64,000 nucleotides of DNA from Fallopia convolvulus (Eukaryota > Streptophyta > Magnoliopsida > Caryophyllales > Polygonaceae). How positions within the stretch are numbered: the first letter of the stretch is position 1; each line of letters starts with the position of its first letter. The translations under genes were made by a program, and so were the position numbers. The notes under the pieces are model-generated. The model was given only the letters and a program-made list of their open reading frames with translations, was not told the origin of the DNA and ran no database searches. The DNA is taken from contig OZ024721.1 of the NCBI GenBank assembly GCA_964016875.1, positions 37,614,823-37,678,822 of the forward strand. Reading direction: 5' to 3'. This document shows positions 10,620 to 24,107 of this stretch, piece after piece.

Positions 10620-13600
10620 ATGGTAGATCAGGAGCAAGAGTCAACTAACTCAGGTTCGGAAGAAGGTAAAAAACACCATATATGCTTCAAATTTTTAGGT
10701 TCGATATGGATTTAGGGTTTTTGCAAATTGAAAATTCTAAATTTGAGTTGAAATTGGGTGTTCCCTATTTTATTTGTGTTAGAGCACTTGATTTAGGGAT
10801 ATCTTCATGTTGTTGCCCTTGGAAATTAGAGCTTTTCATGATCTAAGGCATGTTGTTTGGTGTTTTGCGAAATGCCAGATTCGAATTTGAGATGCAATTC
10901 GGTGATTCTATCTTATTTGTGGTGAAACACTTGATTTCTTTTGTGAATCCTTTCGATGATGTGTACACAAACTTGAACTGGCATTCTTTTGTTGATAATG
11001 AGTAGGCTCTGAGATGAGACTGGTTTCAGCTGGTTCAATCTCTTGTTAGTTCACAAAATTATCTTTGTCGTTCACATATTTCTTGTAAAATGTCATAGTA
11101 ATTTGTCAAAAGTATATTCATATATTTCATATTAATTTTCATGTATAAAACTAATAAATTCATGTATTTAACACACACATTTTTATATTATGTAAGAATG
11201 TAAAAACTAATCTTATAACTTCTAAAAAAATTCAGTTCATGTGTATGTTTTACATGTTCATATGAAGTGCTTATATCATAACTAATTGTTTTCCATGCAT
11301 AGGAACAAAAACTGATGAATTAAGTAAAGAACAAAGTGGAGAAGCTATTCAAGAATCAAGTGAAGATACAAACTATTGTCCACAAGCTGATGACAAGGGC
11401 TTTGAGAGTTTAGATGATTTTGTAACTCCACCACAAAAGAAAGCAAAAATAGTGAGAAAAAAGCGACGAAGAGGCAGATGGATGTTGGTGCAAGTGAAGG
11501 AGCTATGAGACACAGTGTAGAGAGGCAAAGGAAGAGTCGGGCTGAGAAAGGGAAAGGAATGCAGCTTACAAGGAAAAATAGGACAATGGCAACCAAATAT
11601 CCCAGGCTCAACCTTAGGAACCTACCCGAGCCGTTTGTGAAGACCGTGGAAGACTTAAATGATGAACAAAAGGACTGGATAAGAAGTATGGGTTTTGGAC
11701 AGCTACTGGCTTTGAAGATCATCCATGTACCTCACTACATAGGATATTATGCGTTGGACAGCTTTGAGGAGATTAGTTGTGAGCTGAAATTGCGCAATGG
11801 AAAGTCAATACACATTACAGAAGATGATGTGCATAGACTTCTCGGGCTGCCAAAAGGACCAAACAAAGTTGTAACAAAGAATCAAAAAGAGAATGATCCA
11901 GTGCTCACCAGTTGGATAGACTTGATTAAGAAGGAAGATGGGAAGAACAAAGAGATACGATCAGGAGACATAGCTACAACGATGAAGGGTTATAAAGATG
12001 AAATCTGGTTCAAAAGTTTATTGCCTTGTCCATCTCTTTGTTTGTAGAAAGCTACCAAAGAGGGACAATAAATCAAAATTTGTTCATAGAGGACATTACA
12101 AACATTTCAAGCCTGAATTTGTGTGCATTTCTCCTCAAGAGTCTCATTCATACAAAGCTGGAGTGGAAGAAAAACAAGAATGGATTCTACATGGGGCCTA
12201 TCCTCTTTCTAACGGTAAAAGTATATAATTTGTTATTACATTTCATTATCAAGATTTTAATTATACTTTGTTGTTGCAGTTGTTTTATGTAGACAGGGTA
12301 AAGATATTGGATGAGAAGCATCAATCTAGTTTTCCTGTTTTCGTAGACTAGAATGACAACAAGCTAAAGGAAATACAGAAAACTGAGGACAAGATTGCTG
12401 GAAAGTTTTGACTTGGGCAGTTCTAGAGAAGCCCATTGCAAGAGGTATTGATGAGAACAACCCAACTCAAGAGGCTGTAACAAAAGGAACAAATGAAGAT
12501 GACAAAGTAGATAAGCAAGAGAAAACACAAGAACAAAAGAAAACCGAGGTACGTACGTCTTTAAGTCCACAAAAATGGTTCTTGTTCACATTGTACGTAG
12601 TTGTGTGTCCATATATTCAGCTAGTGTGTTCATGTGTAGTTTATGTTGCACTAGGTATGCATCATTGTTTCAATAACTAACTTGAAAGATGTTTGAATTG
12701 ACACTTTTATGTTGCACTGGGTATGCATCATTGTTTCAAAACCATTCTCTTTCTAATCAAATTGTTAAAAAACTTATGAAAATTTGGGGTTTAGTGAAAA
12801 CAAATTCAGCAAAGCTGCATTTGTAAGATAAATAATGGTAGTAGCAACTATAGAATAAAAATGATTGATGGAAATTTATAGTCTTTGTATGGTCAAATGT
12901 ATAGAGACGATGCATTTGAGATCATACATATTTGCAAATTTATAGTGTTTGCATCAATAAGAATTGATAAAACTTGCATGTTGTTGTAAAAAAACAGAAT
13001 TGGGAAGATAGGCTTGGGGAAAAGGCAAAAAATACTGAAATTGCAGTTGGGGAGATGGAACAGGCGTTAGTTGATTTACCAGCAGAGTTGTTTGAAGATA
13101 CAAGTATAGATAACCAACTATAAGAGTGTCTGAACCAATTGCAAGGGGCTCAAGTACCAATGGAAATGATAAAATGGAGACTTGAAAACAATGAAGACAA
13201 TGAAGACATGAATGTGGAGGAAGAAACTGATAAAGATACAGAAACAAATGTTGAGGTTATGATCAATGAAGAGCAAGTCTGTCATAACACAACTGAGAAT
13301 GTGGAGAAAGACACTGATCAAGAGCTCCTACATAAAGAAACAGAAACAAATGCTGATGTGCAGGAAGATCAACCAAAAAAGGTTAGTCTACACATATTTA
13401 CTAATGGTGTTCACACATTTGTGTTTACATGTAATAAATGTTTTAAATCCTTCTTTCCTTCTAATCTTCTAATGCAGAAAAGGGGCAAAAAAGTGAAGAT
13501 AATGGAAGATACCACAAAAGATGAGGTGCATGGTAAGAGAGAGAGAGAGAGAAAAATTGTTGTAGCAAAGTGTAGCCCATATCACAAAAGGATAGTTACC

Positions 13601-13905
13601 ATACTCAGCACAATGACAGAAGAAGAAAAGTATACATGGGCATACGTATTCACTAATTTCAGACCTGAAGAGTAAGTTTAAGTTTATGTTGCTGGATATG
13701 TTCATGTTTTCAAATTGAAATTATGTGAATCTAATAAAAAACCCTTCCTTGCAGCAAGTTGATAAAAGTATTCAAAAACCAAAAATTGGAAGTTCAAAAA
13801 CAAGAAATTCAAAGCATTGACAATTGCAAATCAAATGTACATCCAAGTGTGGTTGATGCATGGTGTCTAATACTCAACAATGAGGAGAAAATTTAGAAGT
13901 AAAGA
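10620..13905 (+). pseudogene. ULP1-protease-like MULE gene, N-terminal and middle exons
   Basis: Probable exons: 10620-10665, 11303-12213, 12279-12545, about 12998-13380, 13477-13672, 13755-13905. The main conserved block (11560-12210) reads YPRLNLRNLPEPFV, LLALKIIHVPHYIGYYALDS, HITEDDVHRLLGLPKG, then in another frame FVESYQRGTINQ and FYMGPILFLT. It resembles the N-terminal domain of transposon-borne ULP1-like proteins. The last exon ends HPSVVDAWCLILNNEEKI and a stop. The middle is very rich in K and E. Frame breaks near 11460 and 12020 and a stop in LFYVDRV...FVD show decay. The peptidase end of the same type lies at 24875-25210. Confidence 0.65.
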
Positions 13906-14286
13906 CAAGCCACTGAGGTTGTTGACTAGTAAAAATTTAATGAATTTAAAATTTTCATGATTTTATATAATATGGTGGAAATTAATCAAAATAATAAATT
14001 TGGTTAATCTATCATAAATTTAACTGAAAAGCTTTTACTTTTTTAAATGGGCTTTTATGAATTATCTTGGTCCTAAACTAAATTATATTTTAGCTTAAAA
14101 ATAGGCCTTGTTAATCTTTATGAGAAAGGCTGAAAAGAATTGTGGGTTGATAGTTATCTGCACGATTTTTGTAATCAATAGTTAGCACATGACAATGTGG
14201 GTAGTGATAAACACAAAAGCCACGTGTGATTATTCACATTTTAAAACCAAAAATACAGAAAAAAAATAACTTTTGAAATTGAAACC
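13906..14286. other. Non-coding remnant of the ULP1-like gene
   Basis: AT-rich sequence without a recognisable exon, lying between the last readable ULP1-like exon and the Gypsy solo LTR. It is probably intron. Confidence 0.4.
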
Positions 14287-15600
14287 GTTGTTGTAACACC
14301 CCGACTTTCGCCGGGGCGCTACTCGGTGGTAGACCCTGTACGGGACTACTCTAATTAGTTTAACAACAAATTCACTAGGATCTTGCAACTCGGGCACGTC
14401 GAGAAATCAAAAATAAAGATCCAACTTTTTTATTTTAAACAAAAGTGGGAAACATGATAGTATTGTCGAATTCATAAATGAAAAATCACACTCAGATCAT
14501 TTTTTAAATCCAAACTATCATAAACCAGTTTTATCCAACTAGTAACAAAACAAAACAAATCACATACAACTTTTACTACATAAATAACTGAATCCCGACG
14601 CCCTGAACCTAATGACACGTCACCAACATCCGCTTCACCACTTTGTAGAGAATCCATCACGATTCTTGAAAAGTACCTGAAACTGTAAAATATTCCCCGA
14701 ATGGTCAGCTACAACTCTAATTCAAGCTAGAAAGCGTGAGATGCATATAGAACGTTTGAAAAACCACACAGAAACCTAGCAATCAAGATTCACACATAAA
14801 TCAATAATTATCGATTCATATCAATTCAACACTTAACGTTAAATAATAATACAGACACTCATACACACAAACACACAATCACATTGATACAGATACACAC
14901 ACATGAGCACGATCAAACCAATACTTAAGCCACAACGAAATTCAAACTACTATTCAATCAATCACACACACAATCCTACTCGGCAATGCAACTCTTCCCC
15001 CACCGCTACATTCCGATACTATGGCGCTTACACACTTGCGCCCGAGTGCAGAGGCAGGCCCTCCCACTCCTCAAGAGATATCATCCTTCTAACCCCCGGT
15101 CAAGCCTCCACTGGAGCACTTGCCAAAACATTTTAGAATTTTGAAGGGGCCCGACCGACACACGACCATGCCTAGACGTCTCTTCGCCACCGATCGTCAT
15201 CATACATAGTCGTGCCGGTTACGCTGCCAACATAGAGAAAACCATTCGAAAACTAGTCGTTTAGGAAACACACTTTATAAATCCAGTTCAGCACACACCA
15301 CACACAAAGAGATAATAATTCAAAATATTTTCCATTATTTAAATGGAAATGGAAAGCCATTTATAAAAAAATGAATATTTTCAAACAAACATGCTTCACA
15401 CACAATGCACATTCATGTCACACATATTATAAACAGTTAACTAAGTAAGTTGTCAATTCAATCATGCATGTCACACGGGATATGGAAGCATTCCAAAATG
15501 ACGTTTGGACATTCAATCCAATCATTTAACACATAACAATCGTAAGCAAAGCAAGCCGACGAACCATTAACCTCAAAAGACGAAAACAACCACGTAGCGG

Positions 15601-15815
15601 AAGAAAACCGGCCCGAACAAGTCACAATCACAATAACAAGCACAATCACAATTTCAATTAAAACGCATTCACAATTGCAAACACATTCACAAGTTCAAGT
15701 ACAATCACAAGCACACTCATAGTTACAGTCAGAATCACAATCAAACTCACAATCACAATCGCAAACGAAATCACAAATTCATCCACGATCACAATTGCAA
15801 ATACAATCACCCATT
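15601..15815. repeat. Degenerate CACAAT simple repeat
   Basis: About 200 bp of irregular (A/T)CACAA(T/G) units (CACAATCACAATAACAAGCA and similar) inside the solo LTR. Strand composition is heavily skewed to A and C. Confidence 0.8.
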
Positions 15816-17350
15816 TCGAACACCACCAAAATTATCATAGGCACAGACATGGTCACAATCAGATTAAGAATTCACACAGATATAGTCATATAGATTAAAA
15901 CATTTTAGTTAAAATAATAACGAAGGGACTAGTTCCCAAAACCAATTCTACACACATGGCACTCAATCTAACAAGAATTGAATTAAGCCGAGCAAGTCGC
16001 AGAACGACTTAGCTCAAAAGAAGAATTCCCAAATGTTAGGAGAAACAAAACTCGAAGAGCATGAGCCGCGAAAAAGCCGAGCAAAAGCAAACCCTATTCA
16101 AAGTCAATGAAAACTATTTAAAATCTCAAAGCCCCTTAAAACAAGATTCAACGAGTTAAGACTAAACATTGATAAATTACTCAATTTAATTAACGTTGAA
16201 CGATTTTACACATCACCCAGCTTGAAATTAGATAAATTCCCCTTTGAATTATCCAGTACAAAACCAAGCTCATACAAATGGAGTATCCTCTTAGTTGAAT
16301 AGCATCTAAGTCTCAAAGTCTAAACTAGTTAACCTAATTAATTTCTAATCCTCTAACAATCATAACTATAACCTAAAGCAGAGGTTAAAAAAAATATTAA
16401 ACGACACATGTTATTTTTAGATTGGGCCACATCACCTTTTTTTTAAAAATAATATTTTAGTTTTGGATATGATAAATTCTTATCCATGTTTTTATAATAT
16501 AAGATAAAATATTTCATTATTAAACAATCTTTTATTTTTTGATATAATAGATAGGAAGATTATTTGGATATTTTTTTATATTATCATACAAATTCTAGAA
16601 TATTTATTTTCAAAATTTATTTAAGCATTTACATGATTATTTTTCTCAGATAATAAATATATTTACAAATATTTTCTTATTAATATTTTATTTAAAAAAA
16701 CCCGTACAAGATACGGGAATACATACCAGTTTCCTTCTACAACCGAAAATACCTTAAATTCAGATCCAACTTCAAACTTAAACATGTAAGCATGCAATTC
16801 ATCACATGTATATACTAATTAACCTAATTACGTGAGCAATTTCTACTCAACAAGTAAACACTAACATACTAATTACTACTAATCTATTGATCCACATATG
16901 TTAACGGTTTAGGTGTGTGTGCTTTATATTCACTACTTAGCTATTCCATTAACTACCCAAACAAACTAAACCTTAATTACTACCTAACACACAATTACCA
17001 TATCCAAATAATATATTTAATTTGGTTTACACTCTTAGAGTTGGGATCAAATGAGAATATTTATTAGGGTGTAAAATGAGAACACTTATATACCATGTGA
17101 TCAATTGAATCAACGTTCAGGATTAAATGCGTATGATTTAGTGTTTTTAATACATCGAGGGTATTTTTGTCTTTCCTGTTTTCTCACATTTTCTTCTTCC
17201 TCGATAGTTATCCATTGGCGAGTTTGGCGATTTATTCATCGCTTGTTACTTCCTACTAGTTTGATTTTCTTCAACAATTTGTTCTATTTTTTTCAGCGAT
17301 TTGTCATAGTTTCTTTATCATTCTTCTCATTGTCAATTCTCATCTTATTC

Positions 17351-18543
17351 ATGGATTTAGGTATGAGCTTTTTTATGGTTTTACTTTCTGATTTGGGGAG
17401 GATTTTGAGAAGCCACACCATCTTTCCATGGACGATGTCACCATGATTTGAGCTTGACCATTCGTTCTTCCTCTTCTTCTTAAACTTTGATTGAATACCC
17501 CTCGGACACAAGGCCTTACTACTCCTAATCCACGCACGAGAATTTGTTAACTATAAGTCGAATCCACGCACGAGGTTTGGTGCTTTAATTTGTCTCATCT
17601 GATATGAATTGAATTTGATCCTTTTATTTAGTGAATCAATTCCGTTGTGGTTTGTTAAGATGGCTATTTGAGGAATTTGGTGCGGAGTGGCTCGGAGAGA
17701 TATGGTGTGGTTAGAGAAGCAAGATTCGGCTTATGATGAACACCAAGTGTTTGTGTTTTTGCCCCAAAGAGATTTAAAAGTTTACAACGTTGAATGGGTA
17801 TTAACCAACTCTTAAGCACTTAAATTTCCTGTGTATATTGTGAAGGGTTTCTGGACTAGTTGACTATACATATTACAATAGCACAGGTTTTCTTGGGGAA
17901 TTTTAGAAATGAATATTCTTATATAAAAATGGTTGTTGTAATATGTTTTTTGTTTGTGTAAACTGTTTAGTGTGGGAGAGTATTGTTGAATAGATTGGTG
18001 TTGTAGCCCTTCCAGAAGATACAGTTGTTCAACTTGCACTAGATCATTAGTTTTTGTTCTTGTTGTAAGTGATAGTGCCTTTGAGTTCCACTCAAGTCAA
18101 ACAATTGTCAACATAATATGTCTCTATATTTTTTTTGGTTGTTGCAAGTGAATAATTTTCTTTAATGAACCTTATAGTGTAATATTATGAACCATTATGA
18201 CAATATTTGTGAACCAAAATAAAAATAGTATTTTTCACAAATTTTATTGCTAGTTATGTGTTACATGTTACTTCTAAATTAGCTTAATTTTTTCCTTTTT
18301 TTTATTATAGGTTGTTCATCAAGTTCCGATCACCCTAACTTGTCTCATTCGGATAATGATGTTATTTAGTATTGATGGAGTTTCATTGAAAGGTCTTGAT
18401 AACGATATATGTTAGTCTTGATGGGGTTCCATTGGATGATCCTGATGAAGCTAGTGATGTCTACATTCTTCGGTTATCACAAGATTGTTCTTATTTCATT
18501 CCCAATTGTCCAAACGAGTATAAACCAAGTCAATATTTGAATT
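17351..18543 (+). pseudogene. FAR1/MURA transposase N-terminal remnant
   Basis: Exon 1 (17351-17360, ATGGATTTAG) and exon 2 (from 18311) join in phase to read MDLGCSSSSDHPNLSH, followed by a stop and then SIDGVSLKGLDND and, in frames nearby, DVYILRLSQDCSYF and PNEYKPSQ. The copy at 36952 on - reads GCPSSSSV..LSH, SIDGTGIETLDLS, YEVRFSQGDSKYF, FPNDIKLAS. The order and spacing agree, so it is homologous. Everything after about 18545 is deleted. Confidence 0.6.
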
Positions 18544-19750
18544 TACTGGTTTCATATGAACCGTCACTTGTATTTCTATGAACCGACACTTGTAATTCTA
18601 TGAACCGCAAACTAAGATACGACTTTAGTTTTTTTAGGGGGGTTTATTACTTTGAATTTGTTAATGTTTTAGTGTATCTTCAATGTTTTGTGATATTTTA
18701 AAGAAAGCAAAACCTTCTTGATCTTACTTATTTAGGCCTTTTTAGTTGAATTTATGAGGTGCACATCAAGTGTTTGATAAATTGCTAGTTTCAGTAAAGG
18801 TTATTGTAGAATTAGCTTTGTTAATTTTACTCAAACTTATGAAGATTGTGCATGTTTTGCATCAAATATGATTTTTTTTATTGAAAATAAAGACTAATGA
18901 TAAATGCTCATCTAATTGCCCATCATATGTTTGATAAAATGTCCAAATAATCATGCACCTTAGAGTTTTAGAGCATTTTTTATGAAATGTTCTTATTACT
19001 CTATTTAGTTTTATTCAACATGATTTATTTTCATGTTTATCTTTAAAAAGTCGCGACTTTGAACTCGTATCTTATTGATTTAGTGTTTAGAATTTATGAA
19101 CCATAAGGAAAAAAATTATAAACTTAGCATATTCCAAATTATGAACCAATACAATATCATTTTTAAACTAGAATACATCACAAAAAAAACATATAATATG
19201 AATTGAATTCATGAACCTTATTGAAAATTATTATACAGCTAACTATATGAAACATAAACTCATACAATACCATTTCTAAGCTAGAAATATGTGAAACAGA
19301 TAACAAGTACTATGAAAAAAATGGTATGAACCTAACCATATAAAGGTAGGAACAAACAAAATACCATTTGTCAACTATATTTTGACAAAAAAAAATATTA
19401 CGAGTTAACTTTCATGAACCTTTACAACAATTATTATGAACCTAACCGTATAAATACATGAAACGAAAAATAATACATGTGAAATAAGATACATCATGTA
19501 TTATGAATCAAAATTTGTGAACCGTATAAGCAATTGTTATGAACTTAACCCCATAAAGACATGAACCAATAAATTAACGACAAAATATTATGAACCTATA
19601 CTTATAAAAACATGAACCAAAAGAACAAGTGTTATGAACCAAAATTACAACTAGTATGACTTAAAAGACATGAACTGTAAGATGAACTATTATGAACCCG
19701 AGCTTACAAAATCATGAACCGAAAGAAGAGTTATAATGAACCAAAATCTA
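18170..19750 (+). repeat. Dispersed TGAACC motif array
   Basis: About 20 copies of (A/G)TGAACC, often TATGAACC, are scattered at 20-60 bp spacing, densest from 19080 to 19750. The same motif, or its GTTCA core, is frequent in the other members of this MULE family (25560-25910, 38390-38470, 39290-40200). Confidence 0.75.
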
Positions 19751-19768
19751 TAAATGATATATAGAATT

Positions 19769-19838
19769 AGCCTATGTGAGATTTGAACCCACATCTATGT
19801 GCATGTGCACATTGCTCTACCATTTGAGCTAATAGGCT
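19769..19838 (-). ncRNA. tRNA-like sequence inside a MULE
   Basis: On the - strand a 70-nt cloverleaf can be drawn. The acceptor stem AGCCTAT/ATAGGCT has 7 of 7 pairs. The D arm is GCTC/GAGC, with a box-A-like TAGCTCAAATGG. The anticodon-type stem ATGTG/CACAT has a 6-nt loop CACATG. The T arm is GTGGG TTCAAAT CTCAC (box-B-like GGTTCAAATC). The short loop argues against a working tRNA. The D arm resembles tRNA-Ala. A degraded homologue occurs at 39842-39907 in a related MULE. Confidence 0.6.
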
Positions 19839-21323
19839 ACCCAATCACAAACACAAAACTCAATTTCATCGTTCAATGCCATAACCAAATAATTCATCAA
19901 ACAAGTGTAAATAATTAAATATGTGAAGCCAATCTCTTCAGTACACACCAACTGAACAAAGACGATCAAACCCGAAACCACCACTCCATAATCTAATCAC
20001 ATAAATCCTGGTCATCATTCTTCAAATCAGGACTAAATAACATTGTTTTGATCTAAACATAGTGCAAATCGCTGAAACAAGTGAAAATTGAAATTTTGGA
20101 TCTTTCTCAATTGAGAAATAAGAACCACGGTTGATGACATCAGTAAGCAAATTAAATTCAATTGGACGACAAGTTCACCTCGATCAATTTTGGAGACTCA
20201 TTTGCAGACTTTGACGAGGTAGAAAAGTTCAGCCGACGATGAAGAATTCGTTCTCCCCAATCCCCGAGTTTTTCGTTCTGTCCTAAACTTCTCTCTGTTT
20301 GCAAGGGGGAAGGGTTTTGGGGAAAAAGGAGGGTATTTTTGGGAATACAATGGTATTTTTTTTAAAATTACACTCCGTGTCATTATTTATTGAATCAACC
20401 TTGTTTGATTTTTTTTGCCTAGTAAAATCTTGTCCATCCATTCTTTGAATCTAACGGCTCTCTCATGTTCTCATTTCTCACTTTAAGCAATTGTCTCATC
20501 AGAACCCTACTCTTAAACTCATAAGCTTCAAACTCCAAGTTCAGGTTCTTGATTTGGTCCGTCCTCAACACCAGCGACCAACCAGACCGTGGAGAAAACG
20601 AGATCCGGCCGAGGAAGACTCGTGGCAATCGAGCCGACATGAACTCCAAGAGGCGCAATCTGGAAGATGGTGAGACGGAGCGGCGAAATCTATTACTGGT
20701 CCTTCGAGATCTCAAGGAAGCTCGATGGTTAACTAACAACTAAAGCCGGCTTGCTCGGAACGTTATCGGGGAAGTAGGGAATGGAACCGATCGTCCCGGC
20801 ACAACTATCATGACAGGGGACCCGAGCGGAGGTCAAGACGTGATGGGAGCTCGGCGCGCGGGACTCTAGCGAGGCGAAGCCGATGTTCTTCTCCTCTCTC
20901 TCGTGAGTGGAGGGGTCGGAAATCGACAACGGAACAGCGGTGGAGAGAACCGAAAGCAACGAGCAAGATGAGCTCGAGGAGCGCAGGCGTCGGCGGCAAA
21001 ACGACCGGCGATGAGCGCGAACAGGAATGGCGGTCTAGCGACTCTCCCTCCCTTTTCCAGTGTGCGGCGCAACCCCCAAAAGAAAAGAATTAGGGTCGCG
21101 TAGGTTTGGTCGGGTGAAAGAATAGGAGGAGAAAGAGGGTGGGGCTAGCTGGGCTATTAACTTTTATTGGGCCACAAGGAAATGGGCCGACTATTGGGCC
21201 AATCAAAAGAATTGGACCATCCGTTTTCTTTGAGATTAAGAGCCCCAAATAGGAGAGTTTGCATTTCCGACGAGGAATAGAATTTTGTATCGGGTTCTCA
21301 AATGACCCGGGTATTGTAGTTGT

Positions 21324-22834
21324 TTGTGACACCGGCCGGTTACAACTTCTTTTTTTAAAATAATTTTCTCTATATCTCGTTCAATACATTAAATGCAGGA
21401 GAAAAAGAACTTAAGAAAAATTATATATATTTAAAATCCCACCAAATATAATGGGCAGTTAATTGTTAACTAACTTCTCCGAATGTTACTTATAAAATGT
21501 TAAACATGAAGACAGTTGAAGGGTTTGGAGAATTTTAATATATCACAAAGGATTGCAAAGCGGGGAAAAGGGCAAAAGAAAAAGGCCTTCCTGATGCAAT
21601 CTCAATATGGAACACATAAAATTGGCTTCGAATTCTCCACCGGATTAAGAAAAGTGTGTGAGCGAGGCACAAAGTCTTGTATAATACAAAATGAAAGAGA
21701 TGTTTGATGATTTATGCATCCACAATGGGCGTACATGTGCTTCAATGTCGCCTTCATCAGCATGATTAATTAGTGAAGGTGGCCTTCGATGAAGCCGATG
21801 GTGTCTATGGTCCATTTTCTTTTGTTTTCTGCACACTATACATTGTTGATACTTTGTGGCCTCGGAGAAGTCGAATGGATCCGAACCCCACATCTTGATC
21901 ATATATTTTTTCATATATATGTATCTTATTATATATTGATCTTATTACTATATATATCTTGACATGTGTGTATATATATTGTCATCAAATATACTATGTC
22001 ATATATATCTTGTCATCCTATCATATATACATGTGACCCGTGGAACCGAATGGATCCACAAATCATAAAAGAAGGTTTTTCCATGTCGTTATAATGTCCG
22101 TTTGATTTCTCAAATTTATAATGACTTTAAACGGGACAAATAGTATATTATAATCGGTTGGATAAAACTCTAAAATCATCATTACAATGATCTACTGAAT
22201 ACCGGGTTTAAACCCGATTGTACATACCTCGTGTCTAAATTATTGTGCATGGACATATTCTGATTCTGTGTAGAATCAATAAAATAGAAGAAGAAGATTG
22301 GCAGGGAAAATCTTAATTTGCAAAGTCACTTGTTTAAAGATATGATGGCTTTGCCATATACCATTATACCACCTAGAGCCTTAATCGTATATATGGTGGG
22401 CCGGCAATATCTCTTAATGTAGGTTAATACATGTTTAACGATATAAAATAGAATATTAATGAAGGGGAAAAATTAGCCTTTGTTTAGTTCGGAAAGTGCT
22501 CAGGAAAACAATTTTGTTTTCATAATGGGGTCATTCAAATTTATTTCCTTAATGGGCTAATCAATGGACTAATTTAAAGCCCAATTTATTAATTTTAATT
22601 AAAAAAAACCTATCATGGTAGAAAGCTTTGATTTAAGGACAATGTTTAAATTAATGTTCAAGCCCTAATACAAATGTCATAAATTTGGAACCCACGTGGC
22701 GCATGTGTAGATTTGACTAATTATTTAAATTACCCATAAAATTGACAAATTTATAAAACTGTCCTCGTCGCTTTTGAACTTTATTTTGGCTCTCATAAAT
22801 TTGAAGTTAAGATAAAAATATGCCTTTGATAAAA
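21324..22834. other. No gene seen; AT-rich spacer
   Basis: It contains an AT-dominated stretch of ATATAT and TTGTCAT repeats (about 21900-22040). I see no supported ORF, although it may include remnants of ULP1-like introns or of another retroelement. Confidence 0.4.
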
Positions 22835-23560
22835 GAACTACGTATGATTTGATCCTTTTAAAAGGGTACGTAAGAAACTCGATATAAAATAAATGCTCAT
22901 TAGGTTCAATCGCAACCTTCAATTAAAACTAAATGAAGACCTTATAACATATTTAATTGGCCTTTTATCAAGAACTGCGTTAAGACTTGATGCTTTTTAT
23001 AAAGCTACGTAGGCGCTCGATATTAAATATAATGAATATTGAGTACAGTCGCATATAAAAATATTTTAAGTTAAAATATGATGTTTGATAGAACTACGTA
23101 AGATTTGATCCCTTTTAAAAGGGTACGTGGGAAACTTGACATAAAGCACGCAAATGCTCGTTGAGTTCAATCACGACCTTAATTAAAATTAAATTAAGAC
23201 TAGATATCACATTTAATTGGTCTATATTAAGAACTACGTTTGACTTGATTCCATAACAAATATGTGGATACGTAGGACGTTTGACATAGTACATAAGTAT
23301 GTTATATTCAGTCATAAATTAAATAAAATATATAAACCTTTAAGTCACATGTTTGATAGTGAAAAGATTAAATAACCCTTCCTAGAAGGTGGATTTAATC
23401 CTATTCACATCGTGTAAATGATAGTTGGTTTGAGTCTGAGCAACCCTTCCTAAAAGGTGGGTTCGGGTTTGTTCCATTGATGCGTGAAAATCAAACAAAA
23501 CAACTCTGAACTACGTAAGGCTTGATTCTCTTTAAAGAGATACGTAAGCAACCCATCAAA
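22835..23560. repeat. Imperfect tandem array with GAACTACGTA units
   Basis: The motif GAACTACGTA...TTGAT...GGGTACGTA recurs at 22835, 22972, 23091, 23231 and 23508, a spacing of 119-140 bp with one unit missing. Each unit carries two ACGTA palindromes about 30 bp apart (for example CTACGTATGATTTGATCC and AAAGGGTACGTAAG). Units 1 and 3 are the most alike, over about 85 bp. Such arrays occur in non-coding parts of some plant Gypsy elements. Confidence 0.7.
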
Positions 23561-24107
23561 ACTAGGTGCAGCCCAAATCCTAAAAACCACTTAATATTTT
23601 GTATCGGTATTGCTTTTAATCAAAAGAGTCAAAAGAGAGGGTCGAACTAGAATAAAAATAATTTAAATGTGTTTTGCAATTTTGTGTACATTTTTGCTCA
23701 AGATATTGAGTTGCTTTTAAATGTGTTTGGATATGTGATTCAAAGTGTAAGTATAAAACAGTTGAATGCTTGTTCGAGAAAAGAGTATTTATTATTGTTA
23801 TTTTTTTTTAAATTAACTTGGCAACACAATTTTTACACAAGATGTAGAGAACAACAAGGATACAAAAAGCGAATTTGTGAAGAGGATGGGTATTGTTGCT
23901 GACATCCTAAATGGTGGAGAAACGAAAGAGATTGAAATGGTAATACAACAACCAGAAGTTAGGATTTTATTAGATTGTTAATTAGTTTTTTTTATGATTA
24001 TGATAAAAACTAATCCATCTACAACCATAGGTTTTATTCTCGGCGCTATTTGAGGATGGACACTACATACTACTCTCATTAAATTTAAAGAATCTGTCCA
24101 TAGAAAT
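23561..24107. other. No clear gene; possible ULP1-like exon remnant
   Basis: Around 23850-23940 one frame reads FVKRMGIVADILNGGETKEI, which could be an exon remnant of the ULP1-like gene, but I cannot confirm it. The rest is AT-rich. Confidence 0.3.

Larger units (their letters stand above)
17036..20514. mobile_element. Non-autonomous MULE nested in the solo LTR
   Basis: The left end (TAGAGTTGGGATCAAATGAG) and the inverted right end (AAGAGTAGGGTTCTGATGAG) are related, and both continue to a GTGAGAAATGAGAAC / GTAAAATGAGAACAC block. No clean 9-bp target duplication is left. Inside are a two-exon remnant of the transposase N-terminus on +, about 20 TGAACC repeats and a tRNA-like sequence. The transposase remnant matches the one at 35.1-37.0 kb, so this is a deletion derivative of the same family as the large MULE that surrounds it. 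Confidence 0.65.
14292..21318 (-). mobile_element. Gypsy-type solo LTR interrupted by a MULE
   Basis: The left end reads TGTAACACCCCGAC and the right end, inverted, TACAATACCCGGG. Both are flanked by GTTGT (14287-14291 and 21319-21323), a perfect 5-bp target duplication. Taking out the MULE at 17036-20514 leaves about 3.5 kb. It reads best on - (start TACAATACCCGGG, end GGGGTGTTACA; the expected terminal TG has become TA, a C-to-T type change on the other strand). GC-rich leader-like sequence lies at 20550-21080. No gag-pol is present, so it is a solo LTR. The Gypsy clade is not determined. Confidence 0.55.

Noticed and set aside
19769..19838. Calling this a functional tRNA-Ala gene
   Set aside because: The anticodon loop would have six bases and the anticodon is not assignable; the second copy is more degraded. 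It is kept only as a tRNA-like sequence.
20419..21072. Several ORFs of 60-106 codons in the GC-rich stretch
   Set aside because: They overlap in many frames and are R/S/P-rich; they lie in the right part of the Gypsy solo LTR, probably its transcribed leader.
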